From Cytobacillus horneckiae (GTDB lineage: Bacteria > Bacillota > Bacilli > Bacillales > Cytobacillaceae): 64,000 nucleotides of DNA. The DNA lies in contig NZ_PISD01000034.1 of the NCBI RefSeq assembly GCF_002835735.1, positions 1-64,000 of the forward strand, read 5' to 3'. Positions 8,148 to 17,254 of the stretch are shown here, one piece after another (the stretch's first letter is position 1; every line of letters begins with the position of its first letter). The position numbers and the translations under genes were made by a program. The notes under the pieces were generated by a model. It saw only the letters and a list, made by a program, of their open reading frames with translations. It made no database searches and had not been told where the DNA came from.

Positions 8148-8281
8148 ATCCATACCTCCTTTAAGAGACATATTCGGCATGCTTTGCAATCTTTCCTTTT
8201 CAAATGTCAAGAAAATGATTGATGCTGCATATAAGTTAAGTAAGTATATACTTTTGTGTCAGATGAAAGGGGAGGTTTCAA

Positions 8282-8431
8282 TTGGCTATGCTATGGATTA
8301 CGACTATAGGCTTTTTACTAGTTATTGGATTAGCAGCAGTTATTTTTATTTTTGCGGTAAAATCTAGCCTGCACTCTCAAGACGCGATAGACGTAGATGA
8401 AATGAATGATGAGGAAAGCTTACGCTCATAA
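8282..8431 (+). CDS. Small single-span membrane protein
   Basis: A 49-residue ORF starting at TTG 8282, 6 nt after GGGGAGG; the ATG at 8288 is an alternative. One N-terminal membrane helix (TTIGFLLVIGLAAVIFIFAV) is followed by an acidic cytoplasmic tail (DAIDVDEMNDEE). It ends directly at a strong terminator, so it is a complete unit divergent from the RraA-like gene. Its layout resembles YtzI-type small proteins of Bacillus, but this is only a likeness. Confidence 0.65.
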   Translation: MAMLWITTIGFLLVIGLAAVIFIFAVKSSLHSQDAIDVDEMNDEESLRS

Positions 8432-8478
8432 AAAATCCGTGCCAGCTTATTTTTCCATTGAGCTGGCACGGATTTTTT
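8430..8478. terminator. Strong bidirectional terminator
   Basis: An 18-bp perfect stem (8430-8447 with 8461-8478) flanked by A and T runs. It ends the small membrane protein gene on the plus strand. It could also stop minus-strand transcription from 8549. Confidence 0.9.
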
Positions 8479-8548
8479 AAAAAGTTTATTGGAAACGCGA
8501 GCCCTCTTATTGTTGGAGGTATTACCTCACTTTCAATAGTCAAAACAT

Positions 8549-9682
8549 TTACCTAGCTTGTTCAATTGCATGTACAAGCTGTGCAATTATATCGTCTGCA
8601 TGCTCAATGCCTACGGAAATTCTGATTACATGATTTGTAATACCGAGTTCAGCACATTTTTCTGCAGGTAAGGCTCGGTGGGAAGTCGTAAGCGGATGTG
8701 AGACAGAGGTTTCCACTCCAGCAAGGGTAGGAACAATCTTAACCCATCCTAGAGATTGAAAAAATGAGCTGACATTTACTTTTTCCGCTAAAGTGATTGT
8801 CACCATTGCTCCGTAGCCTTCTTCACCGTGTGAGAATGGATAATATACCTTCTCTACAGCACCGTGGTTGTGCAGTGCTTCTGCTACTTTTTTAGCATTA
8901 AGTGATTGTGCTTTCATTCTTAAAGCTAAAGTTTTCGCCCCTCTTGCTGTTAGCCACGCTTCAAATGGGCTTAAATTTGCTCCTAAATTCACCACTTTCG
9001 CAGACGCCTTTGCCATCAGGGCTACCTCACCAACAATGACACCAGCAGTCACATCGCTATGGCCGCCGATATACTTAGTAGCGCTATGGACAACCATATC
9101 AATGCCCAATGTGTAGGGCTTGCAATGATACGGAGTAGCAAATGTATTGTCAACAAGCGTTTTTAGGTTGTATTTTTTCGCAAGACTGACGACTTGCTCC
9201 AAATCCTCCACCCTTAAAAGCGGGTTGGTAATTGATTCAGTATACAGAAGCTTTGTGTTTTCTTGAATAGCCTGTTCTACTTTCTCTATATCGTTAAAAG
9301 GAACAACCGTTACCTGGATGCCAAGCTCTGATAGCTCTTCAGAAATGAGATGAAAACTGCCTCCATATAAATCATCTGTTGCTACAATATGATCGCCGCT
9401 TTTTGCGACAGCAAGGACACCTACCATGATTGCTGCCAGACCTGATGAGGCAACAACGCCTGCCGGTGCTTCCTCAAGGCGAGAAACAATTTGACCTAGT
9501 TCATCCGTATTTGGATTCCCAGTTCGTGTGTATAAGTATTGGCCATTTCCGTTATAAAAACCTTCAAGCTCCTCTAAATTACTAAAAGTAAACGCGGATG
9601 TTTGATAAATTGGTGTAGCCTTGCTCTTAATTTTTCTCTCATCTTTATGCTTGCTATGTAATAAAGCTGTTTCGAATTTCAT
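8549..9682 (-). CDS. Cystathionine gamma-synthase/beta-lyase family PLP enzyme
   Basis: A 377-residue Cys/Met-metabolism PLP enzyme. It has the conserved YLYTRTGNPNTDELG block, SSGLAAIM, DDLYGGSFHLI, LVDNTFATPYHCKPYTLG and the PLP-lysine motif HSATKYIGGHSD (Lys about 203). The C-terminal GVETSVSHPLTTSHRALP and VIRISVGIEHADDI complete the family signature. It acts in sulfur amino acid interconversion; cystathionine synthase, lyase and related gamma-lyase activities cannot be separated by these motifs. It is monocistronic, with its own sigma-A-type promoter at 9771-9799 and no S-box visible in the short leader. Confidence 0.9.
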   Translation of the reverse strand: MKFETALLHSKHKDERKIKSKATPIYQTSAFTFSNLEELEGFYNGNGQYLYTRTGNPNTDELGQIVSRLEEAPAGVVASSGLAAIMVGVLAVAKSGDHIVATDDLYGGSFHLISEELSELGIQVTVVPFNDIEKVEQAIQENTKLLYTESITNPLLRVEDLEQVVSLAKKYNLKTLVDNTFATPYHCKPYTLGIDMVVHSATKYIGGHSDVTAGVIVGEVALMAKASAKVVNLGANLSPFEAWLTARGAKTLALRMKAQSLNAKKVAEALHNHGAVEKVYYPFSHGEEGYGAMVTITLAEKVNVSSFFQSLGWVKIVPTLAGVETSVSHPLTTSHRALPAEKCAELGITNHVIRISVGIEHADDIIAQLVHAIEQAR

Positions 9683-9770
9683 CTCTGGCTATCCCCTTTT
9701 AAAGAAATAAAGGGCTGAAAAATTTCAGCTCCTTACTTAGTTTTGAAAAATTCATAAATTCTGTGACTTC

Positions 9771-9799
9771 ATTATAGCTCCGTAACTTTTTTACGTCAA
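9771..9799 (-). promoter_or_regulatory. Sigma-A-type promoter of the PLP enzyme gene
   Basis: On the minus strand TTGACG, 17 nt, TATAAT: near-consensus. The ATG follows about 90 nt downstream. The leader contains a short hairpin, GCTGAAA with TTTCAGC, around 9716-9732. Confidence 0.75.
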
Positions 9800-9818
9800 T
9801 TGGCGAAAGTTGTATACA
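9790..9818 (+). promoter_or_regulatory. Candidate promoter of yhfW, overlapping the divergent promoter
   Basis: TTTACG, 17 nt, TATACA on the plus strand. Its -35 region overlaps that of the divergent promoter at 9771-9799, so the two probably compete for polymerase. The start codon of the yhfW-like gene is 53 bp downstream. Confidence 0.5.
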
Positions 9819-9871
9819 TTTTTTTCAATAAGGAAAAGTTATCCTTAGAAGCACTTTGAGGAGGTTAGAAA

Positions 9872-11395
9872 ATGGAAGCATCAAATATGAATATGCCGCA
9901 ATACCCGGAATCGTATTGGCTAAATGAAAAAGGAAACGGATTCGGACAATTAACGGAAGATACACAAACCGATATCGTGATCGTTGGTGGGGGAATTACT
10001 GGAATTACAGCAGCCTATCTTCTCGTAAAAGAAGGTTTCAAAGTCATATTGCTTGAGACAGGAAAAGTAATGGATGGTACAACTGGACATACAACTGCAA
10101 AGGTTACGGCGCAGCATGGACTAATTTATGATGAATTAATCACAAATCTAGGCATTGAAAAAGCAAGGCTTTATTACGAAGCACAGGATGATGCTATTAA
10201 ATTCATTCAGAACCTTGCTAAAAACAACCATTGTGATATAAGCCAGGAGGATTCTTTCATTTATGCCACAACGGATGAATATAGTGAGAAACTGACAAAT
10301 GAATATGATGCCTACCAGAAACTCGGCATTACCGGCAGCCTAGTAGATGGAATTCCATTTGACATTCCTACTACTGGTGTCCTCTCCATGAATAATCAGG
10401 CACAATTTCATCCAGTAAAATACCTAAATGGTTTGCTAAAGGACTTTACTAATCAAGGCGGCACTGTCTATGAAAATACAACAGCAATCGATGTAGAGGA
10501 GGGAACAGAGCCTGTTGTTATCACCAAAAAAGGGCAGCGCATTACTTGTAAATATGTTATTTCAGCTAGCCATTTTCCATTTATTGATATGAGAGGCTTC
10601 TATTTTGCCAGGCTCCTGCCCGAGCGCTCCTATGTACTTGGCATGAAAGTTTCAAAAGAATATCCAGGCGGCATGTATTACAGTGCAGATGACCCAAAAA
10701 GATCCTTAAGGTATACACCATATAACGGAGAGAAACTCATTTTAGTCAGTGGTGAAGGTCATAAAACAGGAAAAGGTATAGATACTTTAAAGCATTACAA
10801 AGCACTTGAAGATTTTGCAGCAAACGTATTGGGCATTTCTGAGTATCCTTACCGCTGGTCAGCACAAGATTTAACGACTTTAGATAAAGTGCCCTATATC
10901 GGGCCCATCACATCAAACCAAAATAATATCTTCGTCGCAACTGGCTTTAGAAAATGGGGAATGACGAATGGAACTACAGCCGCCCTTTTATTGAAAGATT
11001 TAATTTTGGAAAAAAGCAACCCGTATCAACAATTATTTTCACCGTCCCGTTTCAATCCGACGCCTAGTATAAAGAATTTCATATCATATAATACGGATGT
11101 TGCCGGACAGTTAATAAAAGGAAAGCTTGAATATGTGCCAATGCACCCTGAAGACTTAAAAAATGATGAAGGCGCAGTTGTAAAAGTGAATGGAAAACGA
11201 AGAGGAGCTTACCGGGATAAGGATGGACAGCTGCATATAGTCGACACGACATGTACACACCTAGGCTGTGAGACCGCGTGGAATCATGGCGATCGAACGT
11301 GGGATTGTCCTTGTCACGGCTCCAGGTTTTCATATAATGGTAAAGTCCTTGAAGGCCCTGCTGAGAAACCTTTGAAAAAGATTGAGGAACAATAA
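9872..11395 (+). CDS. yhfW: FAD-dependent oxidoreductase with C-terminal Rieske domain
   Basis: A 507-residue two-domain protein. The N-terminal DAO-type FAD domain has the dinucleotide motif IVIVGGGITGITAAYLL near residue 31, then GTTGHTTAKVTAQHG. The C-terminal hundred residues form a Rieske [2Fe-2S] domain with cluster ligands in CTHLGC and CPCHGSRF. This fusion and length match B. subtilis YhfW (about 509 residues), whose substrate is not known. The ribosome binding site GAGGAGG is 7 nt before the ATG. It is monocistronic, ended by the terminator at 11395-11430. Confidence 0.9.
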   Translation: MEASNMNMPQYPESYWLNEKGNGFGQLTEDTQTDIVIVGGGITGITAAYLLVKEGFKVILLETGKVMDGTTGHTTAKVTAQHGLIYDELITNLGIEKARLYYEAQDDAIKFIQNLAKNNHCDISQEDSFIYATTDEYSEKLTNEYDAYQKLGITGSLVDGIPFDIPTTGVLSMNNQAQFHPVKYLNGLLKDFTNQGGTVYENTTAIDVEEGTEPVVITKKGQRITCKYVISASHFPFIDMRGFYFARLLPERSYVLGMKVSKEYPGGMYYSADDPKRSLRYTPYNGEKLILVSGEGHKTGKGIDTLKHYKALEDFAANVLGISEYPYRWSAQDLTTLDKVPYIGPITSNQNNIFVATGFRKWGMTNGTTAALLLKDLILEKSNPYQQLFSPSRFNPTPSIKNFISYNTDVAGQLIKGKLEYVPMHPEDLKNDEGAVVKVNGKRRGAYRDKDGQLHIVDTTCTHLGCETAWNHGDRTWDCPCHGSRFSYNGKVLEGPAEKPLKKIEEQ

Positions 11396-11430
11396 AAAAA
11401 GGAAGCTGCTCAATAGCAGCTTCCTTTTTT
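11395..11430. terminator. Bidirectional terminator
   Basis: AAAAAAGGAAGCTGCT pairs perfectly with AGCAGCTTCCTTTTTT around a 4-nt loop. It is shared by the converging yhfW and yfmL genes. Confidence 0.92.
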
Positions 11431-11442
11431 AATGAATTGATT

Positions 11443-12588
11443 TTAACGGCGTGGCTGCGGGTCGATTATTTGGCCGCCACGCATAATTTTTAATCCTGGC
11501 TGTATGCCCAGTTCTTTTGTAAAGCGCTTTAAATCTCTTTCTTCATTATTTGTCACTAATGAAATTACCGTACCGCTTGCACCAAAACGGCCGGTTCTTC
11601 CTGAGCGGTGAACATATTGATTTACATCTCTAGGAAAATCAAAGTGAATCACATGCGTAATCCCTTTTATGTCCAACCCTCTCGCAGCAACATCTGTTGA
11701 AAGCAGCAGGTTCGTTTGATTCGATCGAAAATTTTTCATGCTTGTTTGTCGATCAAGCTTATTCAACTCACCGTGAAGAGCACTTGCCTGGATACCATTA
11801 AAATGCAATTTTTCATTGATAATCGTTAAATTAGGGATGTCCTTTACAAAAACAAGGCCTTTTAAGCCATCCATTCTGGACAGCTTCTCAAGAAGCTTGA
11901 TTTTATCCCTCATCTCAGCTACAAAGTAGATATGATTCACATCAGCTGCCTCAATGGTTTCATCTTTCTTTACTTTTATTATTGCTGGGTCTTTCATTAA
12001 ATCTTTTGCAACTTTTTCAACATGAGCTGGCATTGTCGCTGAGAATAAAACTACTTGTCTTTCGCTTAAAGTTGCTTTCACAATATTTTTTACTGTTTCT
12101 TCATGTTCTCTGACGAGTAGCTGATCACCTTCATCAAGCACAACCGTTTTAACTTCATGCATTTTCAATTTCTTTTGCTTAATTAATTCAAGCATTCTTC
12201 CAGGTGTGCCAATCGCTATATGTGGATGCTTCTTCAACTTCTCCAGCTGTCTTTTTACATTTGCGCCGCCAATAAAAGAAGCTGCTCTAATGCCGCTGCT
12301 CGCCCCCCATTGTTGCACCTCTTGTAATATTTGCATGACAAGCTCCTGGGAAGAAGCTAATATGACTGTTTGAACTGCTTTTTTTTCCACATCTATTTTT
12401 GCTAGCACGGGCAATAAGTAGGCAAGCGTTTTTCCCGTACCTGTTGGAGATTCTGCGATGAGATCCTTACCTTCCATCACTGCCGGGATTGTCTTCTCTT
12501 GAATAGTCGTGGGCTTCTGAAAGCCTGACTGATTCCATGCTTCCTGGATAAAGGAATTTAAGTTCTTAATTAAATCGTTTTCTGTCAT
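11443..12588 (-). CDS. yfmL: DEAD-box RNA helicase YfmL
   Basis: A 381-residue two-domain SF2 helicase. The Q motif is in SGFQKPTTIQEKTIP, Walker A in SPTGTGKT, TPGRMLEL (motif Ib), VLDEGDQLL as a variant motif II (DEGD rather than DEAD), SAT (III), ARGLDIKG (V) and HRSGRTGRFG (VI). It lacks a long C-terminal RNA-binding extension. Length and variant motif II match B. subtilis YfmL (376 residues, DETD), which takes part in ribosome assembly at low temperature. The start is the ATG at 12588 after AAAGGAG. Monocistronic. Confidence 0.88.
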   Translation of the reverse strand: MTENDLIKNLNSFIQEAWNQSGFQKPTTIQEKTIPAVMEGKDLIAESPTGTGKTLAYLLPVLAKIDVEKKAVQTVILASSQELVMQILQEVQQWGASSGIRAASFIGGANVKRQLEKLKKHPHIAIGTPGRMLELIKQKKLKMHEVKTVVLDEGDQLLVREHEETVKNIVKATLSERQVVLFSATMPAHVEKVAKDLMKDPAIIKVKKDETIEAADVNHIYFVAEMRDKIKLLEKLSRMDGLKGLVFVKDIPNLTIINEKLHFNGIQASALHGELNKLDRQTSMKNFRSNQTNLLLSTDVAARGLDIKGITHVIHFDFPRDVNQYVHRSGRTGRFGASGTVISLVTNNEERDLKRFTKELGIQPGLKIMRGGQIIDPQPRR

Positions 12589-12671
12589 TTTGTACTCCTT
12601 TAGGTTCATATAACTTATAAACTATATTATACCTAAATCCTTCATGTAAATGTACTAATGCATATAATTAA

Positions 12672-12704
12672 AAAGGTGCCTTGCTATATCCGCAAGGCAC
12701 CTTT
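12672..12704. terminator. Terminator after the symporter gene
   Basis: AAAGGTGCCTTGC pairs with GCAAGGCACCTTT (13-bp stem, 7-nt loop). It is symmetric and lies 9 bp beyond the symporter stop. Confidence 0.85.
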
Positions 12705-12712
12705 CTCTCATC

Positions 12713-14179
12713 TTATGAAACCTTTTCCTTCTCAGGCTCTTCCTTGTATCCATTTTCCCAATAATCCGCATTTTTAATTCCGAGCTCTGTAGAATTAAAT
12801 ACCGGATCGAGCCCCTGTTTCTTTTGTGCTTCGTAATCCTTTAGCGCTATGATTGCCTTTTTGCTTAACAAGAGAATCGCAATCAGATTCAGCCAGACCA
12901 TAATTCCGAGCCCAACATCTCCGAATGCCCAGGCAAGATCGGCAGTCCTTAATGCTCCATAGAAAGTCGAGACAAGCAGCACAATCTTTAATATAAACAT
13001 CGCTGGTTTTCTAAACCTTTCATTCACTAGATAAGCGACATTCGTTTCTGACATATAATAATAAGCCATTATCGTCGTAAAGCAGAAAAAGAATAAAGAT
13101 ACAGCGACAAACCCAGCACCAAACCCAGGCAATACCGTTTCAACAGCAGACTGTGTATAGCCTGCCCCTGCTTCAACTCCTGGAATATTTTCCACAACTG
13201 GTGTAGTTCCATCTGCTTCATAAGTATTGAATGCACCTGTAAATAAAATCATAAATGCTGTGGCGGTACATACAAATAATGTATCGATATAGATAGAAAA
13301 AGATTGAACAAGACCTTGTTTAACAGGATGCGAAACCTCTGCAGCTGCAGCAGCATGTGCTCCAGTTCCTTGTCCAGCCTCATTTGAATAAACGCCGCGT
13401 TTTACTCCCCAAGCGATTGCACTTCCAATTAATCCGCCAAAGACTGAATCAGCAGCAAAGGCGCTTTTAAAAATAAGTGCTATGACACTTGGAATTTCCG
13501 TAAAATTCATTACAATAATAAACAGAGAGACGAGTATATACGCAGCAGCCATAAAAGGAACAATAAATTGGGCAACTTTCGCAATCCTTTTGACACCGCC
13601 AAATATAATCAGCGCTAATAATACAATGACAATACCTCCAGTTAATGATGGAGCAATGCCAAACGCATTTTCAGCACTTACAGATATGGAGTTTGATTGA
13701 ATACCAGGCATTAATATAGCGAGAGCCAGGATGGCTGCAAAAGCAAATAGCACAGCAAACCATTTAATGCCTAATCCTTTTTCAATATAGAAGGCAGGTC
13801 CCCCGCGATAAACACCATCCTTCTTCACTTTATAAATTTGTGCCAATGTCGACTCAACAAAAGCAGTGCCTGCACCTAAAAAGGCCATGAACCACATCCA
13901 AAAGACTGCACCTGGTCCACCCATAGCTATCGCAGTTGCTACACCAGCAATGTTTCCTGTACCGATTCGTCCTGACAAGGCGATAGATAAAGCCTGAAAG
14001 GACGAAACACCTGCTTCAGATGATTTGCCTTTAAACATGAGTGTCCACATATCTTTAATATGCCGAACCTGCAGAAATCTCGTAATAATAGAAAAGAAAA
14101 GACCAATTGCTAAAATAATATAAATAACTGGGTTACTCCATAAAACGCTACTATTAAGCCAATCTACAAAAGCCTCCAT
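12713..14179 (-). CDS. Alanine/glycine:cation symporter (AGCS family)
   Basis: A 488-residue membrane protein with about ten to eleven membrane segments. Family signatures are SALSGRIGTGNIAGVATAI-like near residue 70, GGPAFYIEKGLG, and the conserved WGVKRGVYSNEAGQGTGAHA block. AGCS carriers take up alanine or glycine with Na+ or H+. The ATG is preceded by AGGAGATGTTAT. It is monocistronic with its own terminator. The B. subtilis paralogue (AlsT, YrbD, GlnT type) cannot be decided from sequence alone. Confidence 0.92.
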   Translation of the reverse strand: MEAFVDWLNSSVLWSNPVIYIILAIGLFFSIITRFLQVRHIKDMWTLMFKGKSSEAGVSSFQALSIALSGRIGTGNIAGVATAIAMGGPGAVFWMWFMAFLGAGTAFVESTLAQIYKVKKDGVYRGGPAFYIEKGLGIKWFAVLFAFAAILALAILMPGIQSNSISVSAENAFGIAPSLTGGIVIVLLALIIFGGVKRIAKVAQFIVPFMAAAYILVSLFIIVMNFTEIPSVIALIFKSAFAADSVFGGLIGSAIAWGVKRGVYSNEAGQGTGAHAAAAAEVSHPVKQGLVQSFSIYIDTLFVCTATAFMILFTGAFNTYEADGTTPVVENIPGVEAGAGYTQSAVETVLPGFGAGFVAVSLFFFCFTTIMAYYYMSETNVAYLVNERFRKPAMFILKIVLLVSTFYGALRTADLAWAFGDVGLGIMVWLNLIAILLLSKKAIIALKDYEAQKKQGLDPVFNSTELGIKNADYWENGYKEEPEKEKVS

Positions 14180-14419
14180 ATAACATCTCCTTTATCTGAT
14201 TTTTCTATATATTAGGAATTATAGATTATTTTTATGTATAAAACAATTACTTTTTAACGAACTGTTATATAAAAGTTTCTGGAAAACAGTTCATTAAGCC
14301 CAGAATGTGATTCTGTAAGTCCGTTCAATAAGAGTGTCTTTCCTTGTAATTTTCGAAAGTTCGGTTATTATATATTTAGGGAAACGAAATTTGTTGACCG
14401 GAAAGAAGTGTTATATACT

Positions 14420-15634
14420 ATGAATCAACAAGTGAATAGAAATATCAGAGTTATGTGGTTTGCCAATTTCTTTGTCTCTGCGAGCATGACAATGGTACTT
14501 CCTTTTATCTCCTTATATATAGATACCTTCGGAGAGTTCTCAACCTCTTATGTTCAGAAATGGTCCGGCTGGATTTTCGCAATTACCTTTGTTGCTGCCT
14601 TTATCGTCTCACCAATTTGGGGAAGAATTGGAGATTTATATGGCAGAAAAAGAGTCCTGATTATTTCAGCTACAGGAATGGGATTGTGCATCTTTCTCAT
14701 GGGGTTTGCCACCAGTGTATGGCATTTATTTTTCCTTCGCTTATTCATGGGCGTATTTACAGGGTTCATTCCCCTGTCTCAAGCTTTTATTGCTACCCAA
14801 ACTCCAAAAAGCATTGCCGGCAGAGTGCTTGGCACCTTGCAAACAGGAAGCATCACCGGGTCTTTATTAGGTCCATTAATTGGCGGAGTTCTAGCTGATA
14901 TGATTGGTTTTTCCTCTACGTTTAGCTGGACATCAATTGCCATCTTCTTATCTGCTTTTCTTGTTTTATTCACAAAAGAATACAAGATTACGGAAAGGGT
15001 GAAAACCGGAAAAGAAAGATATTCGAGCAAAGAAGTGATTCAGCATATTTTTGCAAATCCAGTCTTGCTTACCATTCTGCTGCTTTCTGCCCTTATTCAA
15101 ATTGCTCACTTCAGCATTCAGCCAATATTGTCGCTCTATGTGAGTGAAATTCACGGACCTGAAAATCTTGCATTCTTTGCAGGCATTGCCTTTTCGGCAG
15201 CTGGCGCCGGCAACCTGCTCATGTCTAAACGATGGGGGAGGCTTGGAGATGACCATGGACATGCAAAAATATTAATTATCCTCTTATTTTTAGCAGGCAT
15301 CGTTTATTTCCCTGGAGGCTTTGTCACTGAAATGTGGCAGCTGGTGATCATCCGCTTTGCGCTTGGTGTAACGATTGGCGGAATAATCCCTGTAAGAATT
15401 GCTTATATTCGTCAGGAGGCGCCGATTGCAATGCAAGGCGAAGTGCTGGGCTATAATACAAGTTTGCGCTTTTTGGGTAATGTAATTGGTCCAGTGATGG
15501 GAGGAATCATTGCAGGTTATTTCGGATTTACTGCCGTATTCGTCATTACAAGCCTATTGCTCATTTTAAGTGGAGCAATTCTCCTTGTTACAGTAAATCG
15601 CAATCCTAAATATGTGAAAAGCTCCTCCTCATAA
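14420..15634 (+). CDS. MFS multidrug efflux transporter (DHA1 type)
   Basis: A 404-residue, 12-segment MFS protein. Motif A is present in the first half (GRIGDLYGRKRVL) and repeated in the second (KRWGRLGDDHGHAK), with the antiporter-type motif C in TGSITGSLLGPLIGGVLAD. This pattern is typical of drug:H+ antiporters. Start: ATG 14420 or the GTG four codons earlier (14408); neither has a strong ribosome binding site. A possible promoter, TTGTAA-N16-TATTAT, lies at 14344-14371. No regulator gene is adjacent. Substrate unknown. Confidence 0.85.
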   Translation: MNQQVNRNIRVMWFANFFVSASMTMVLPFISLYIDTFGEFSTSYVQKWSGWIFAITFVAAFIVSPIWGRIGDLYGRKRVLIISATGMGLCIFLMGFATSVWHLFFLRLFMGVFTGFIPLSQAFIATQTPKSIAGRVLGTLQTGSITGSLLGPLIGGVLADMIGFSSTFSWTSIAIFLSAFLVLFTKEYKITERVKTGKERYSSKEVIQHIFANPVLLTILLLSALIQIAHFSIQPILSLYVSEIHGPENLAFFAGIAFSAAGAGNLLMSKRWGRLGDDHGHAKILIILLFLAGIVYFPGGFVTEMWQLVIIRFALGVTIGGIIPVRIAYIRQEAPIAMQGEVLGYNTSLRFLGNVIGPVMGGIIAGYFGFTAVFVITSLLLILSGAILLVTVNRNPKYVKSSSS

Positions 15635-15639
15635 CTAAA

Positions 15640-15680
15640 CAATCCGCTTACCATAATCGGCAAGCGGATTGTTTTTTTTT
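15640..15680 (+). terminator. Terminator of the MFS gene
   Basis: CAATCCGCTT (15640-15649) pairs with AAGCGGATTG (15662-15671), followed by a run of T. The tail reaches the stop codon of the converging protease gene. Confidence 0.85.
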
Positions 15681-16947
15681 ATTTTACTCTTGGATAGCCG
15701 AACCCTGATGCATAATCGTCACCTGTTCCGGCTCCGATACCACCTTTAATATCATATACTTTAGCGCGGTTTTGCAATTCAGTGCGCAGTTGGCTATGAC
15801 TTAATGAAGAATTCGAAGACCAGATTTTAGCTGCTAATCCGGCCACATGTGGAGTTGCCATTGACGTACCGCTGATTGTATTATAACCGCCATTGTACCA
15901 TGTTGACTCTACGCTTGCACCTGGTGCTGAAACTTCGACATCACGCTCTTGAATTCTAAAATCTCCAGCTGTTGCCGGATTTCCTCTTGAAGAGAAATTT
16001 GCTACTCGATAAGTACCATTTTGCTGAACATTCTCCAGCGCTGCTACTGCCACTGCATTTACAAGGGCAGCAGGATAGCCGATTGTATTGCTTCCTGATC
16101 CGCTATTGCCAGCCGCTGCAACAATTAAGACACCTTTTCCATATGCATAATCTACTGCACTAGCAATCAATGAATCTTTACCAGATGAGCCGAGCGACAT
16201 ATTAATTACCACTTTGGAACCTGTACGAGATGCTTCATCGGCTACATGTCTGATAGCCGCTGCAATATCATCAGAGTATCCGCTGCCGTTATCACCTAAT
16301 ACTTTATAAGCCCATAGTTTTGCTTGCGGAGCCACTCCATAAACGCCTTGTCCATCACTGCCCCCATGTGCCAATACAGTCCCGGCAACATGTGTACCAT
16401 GCCCTTGGCGATCCGTACATGAACCATTTACTAAAGGATTAGATTGTGTAAAATCCTTACATTGCTCAGAAGAACCGGCTAAATCTATATGGCCCGTATG
16501 AACCCCTGTATCTAAGACAGCTACCTTGATTCCGCTGCCTCCAGTTGTTTTTGTAATTGATTGATCATTATAAATTGATTTTATGCCCCAAGGAGTTTGT
16601 GTACTTGGCGTCGCCGTCACTTCCGCTTTTGTACTTTTTGCATCTGTTGTAGCAGTCTCTACTGTAATTTCATTTACCTTTTGAATTTGAATGTCTTTGT
16701 TGCTTTGAAGAGTTTGGAGCTGTTTGGCATCAACATCTGTTGTAAATCCCTCTTTGCCAAAATCCCAACGGACATCGTATTTTGATTGGAAAGTACTTAT
16801 GGATGTTGTTGGTGCTTTGATTAGCACACGATATGAATCTTGTTCCTTTGCCTCAACTTTATCTTTTGCAAGTGCTCCTGTTGAAAATACGGATAATCCC
16901 ATCGTGATACTTAATAGTGTTGCTGCAAATGCTCTTCTTTTCTTCAT
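15679..16947 (-). CDS. Secreted subtilisin-family serine protease (S8)
   Basis: A 422-residue pre-pro-protease. Residues 1-26 are a classic signal peptide (MKKRRAFAATLLSITMGLSV, cleavage after ALA). A propeptide of about 90 residues follows, then the S8 catalytic domain with Asp in VAVLDTGVHTGH (about 146), His in GHGTHVAGTV (about 183) and Ser in GTSMATPHVAGL (about 362). Two Cys residues flank the catalytic His region (EQCKDF and GSCTDR) and may form a disulfide, as in some cold-adapted or oxidatively stable subtilisins. The start is the ATG at 16947 after AGAGGAG; a longer upstream reading is not supported. It is exported and probably degrades extracellular protein. Confidence 0.93.
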   Translation of the reverse strand: MKKRRAFAATLLSITMGLSVFSTGALAKDKVEAKEQDSYRVLIKAPTTSISTFQSKYDVRWDFGKEGFTTDVDAKQLQTLQSNKDIQIQKVNEITVETATTDAKSTKAEVTATPSTQTPWGIKSIYNDQSITKTTGGSGIKVAVLDTGVHTGHIDLAGSSEQCKDFTQSNPLVNGSCTDRQGHGTHVAGTVLAHGGSDGQGVYGVAPQAKLWAYKVLGDNGSGYSDDIAAAIRHVADEASRTGSKVVINMSLGSSGKDSLIASAVDYAYGKGVLIVAAAGNSGSGSNTIGYPAALVNAVAVAALENVQQNGTYRVANFSSRGNPATAGDFRIQERDVEVSAPGASVESTWYNGGYNTISGTSMATPHVAGLAAKIWSSNSSLSHSQLRTELQNRAKVYDIKGGIGAGTGDDYASGFGYPRVK

Positions 16948-17254
16948 TCCATTTCTCCTCTCAAATTGTAATCTTTTTCTTACTCCAACATTATATTTTA
17001 AAAATTCAGACAGTAACAATATGTTAAATTCTTTATTTTCCATTTGTAAAAATAGGTAAAAATTTCATAAATATAAAAATGTAACAGGTCTAAAGACATT
17101 TTTGTTAAAATAATCCTATCCTTTATATTCCAATTAAACTATATATATGTTAATTCCCCTATATATTACTCGGAATTAAAAGTAATAATAGGTCTGCGGA
17201 ATTGCTTAATAGTGTAAAATTACAATTGAATTTTGATTGAAAGGGGTTACATTT

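Noticed and set aside
9683-9871. S-box or T-box riboswitch before the sulfur amino acid enzyme gene
   Set aside because: The leader from the TATAAT box to the ATG is only about 90 nt, with one short hairpin and no conserved riboswitch core.
16724-17059. Plus-strand ORF of 111 residues opposite the subtilase start
   Set aside because: Antisense shadow of the signal and propeptide coding region, without ribosome binding site.
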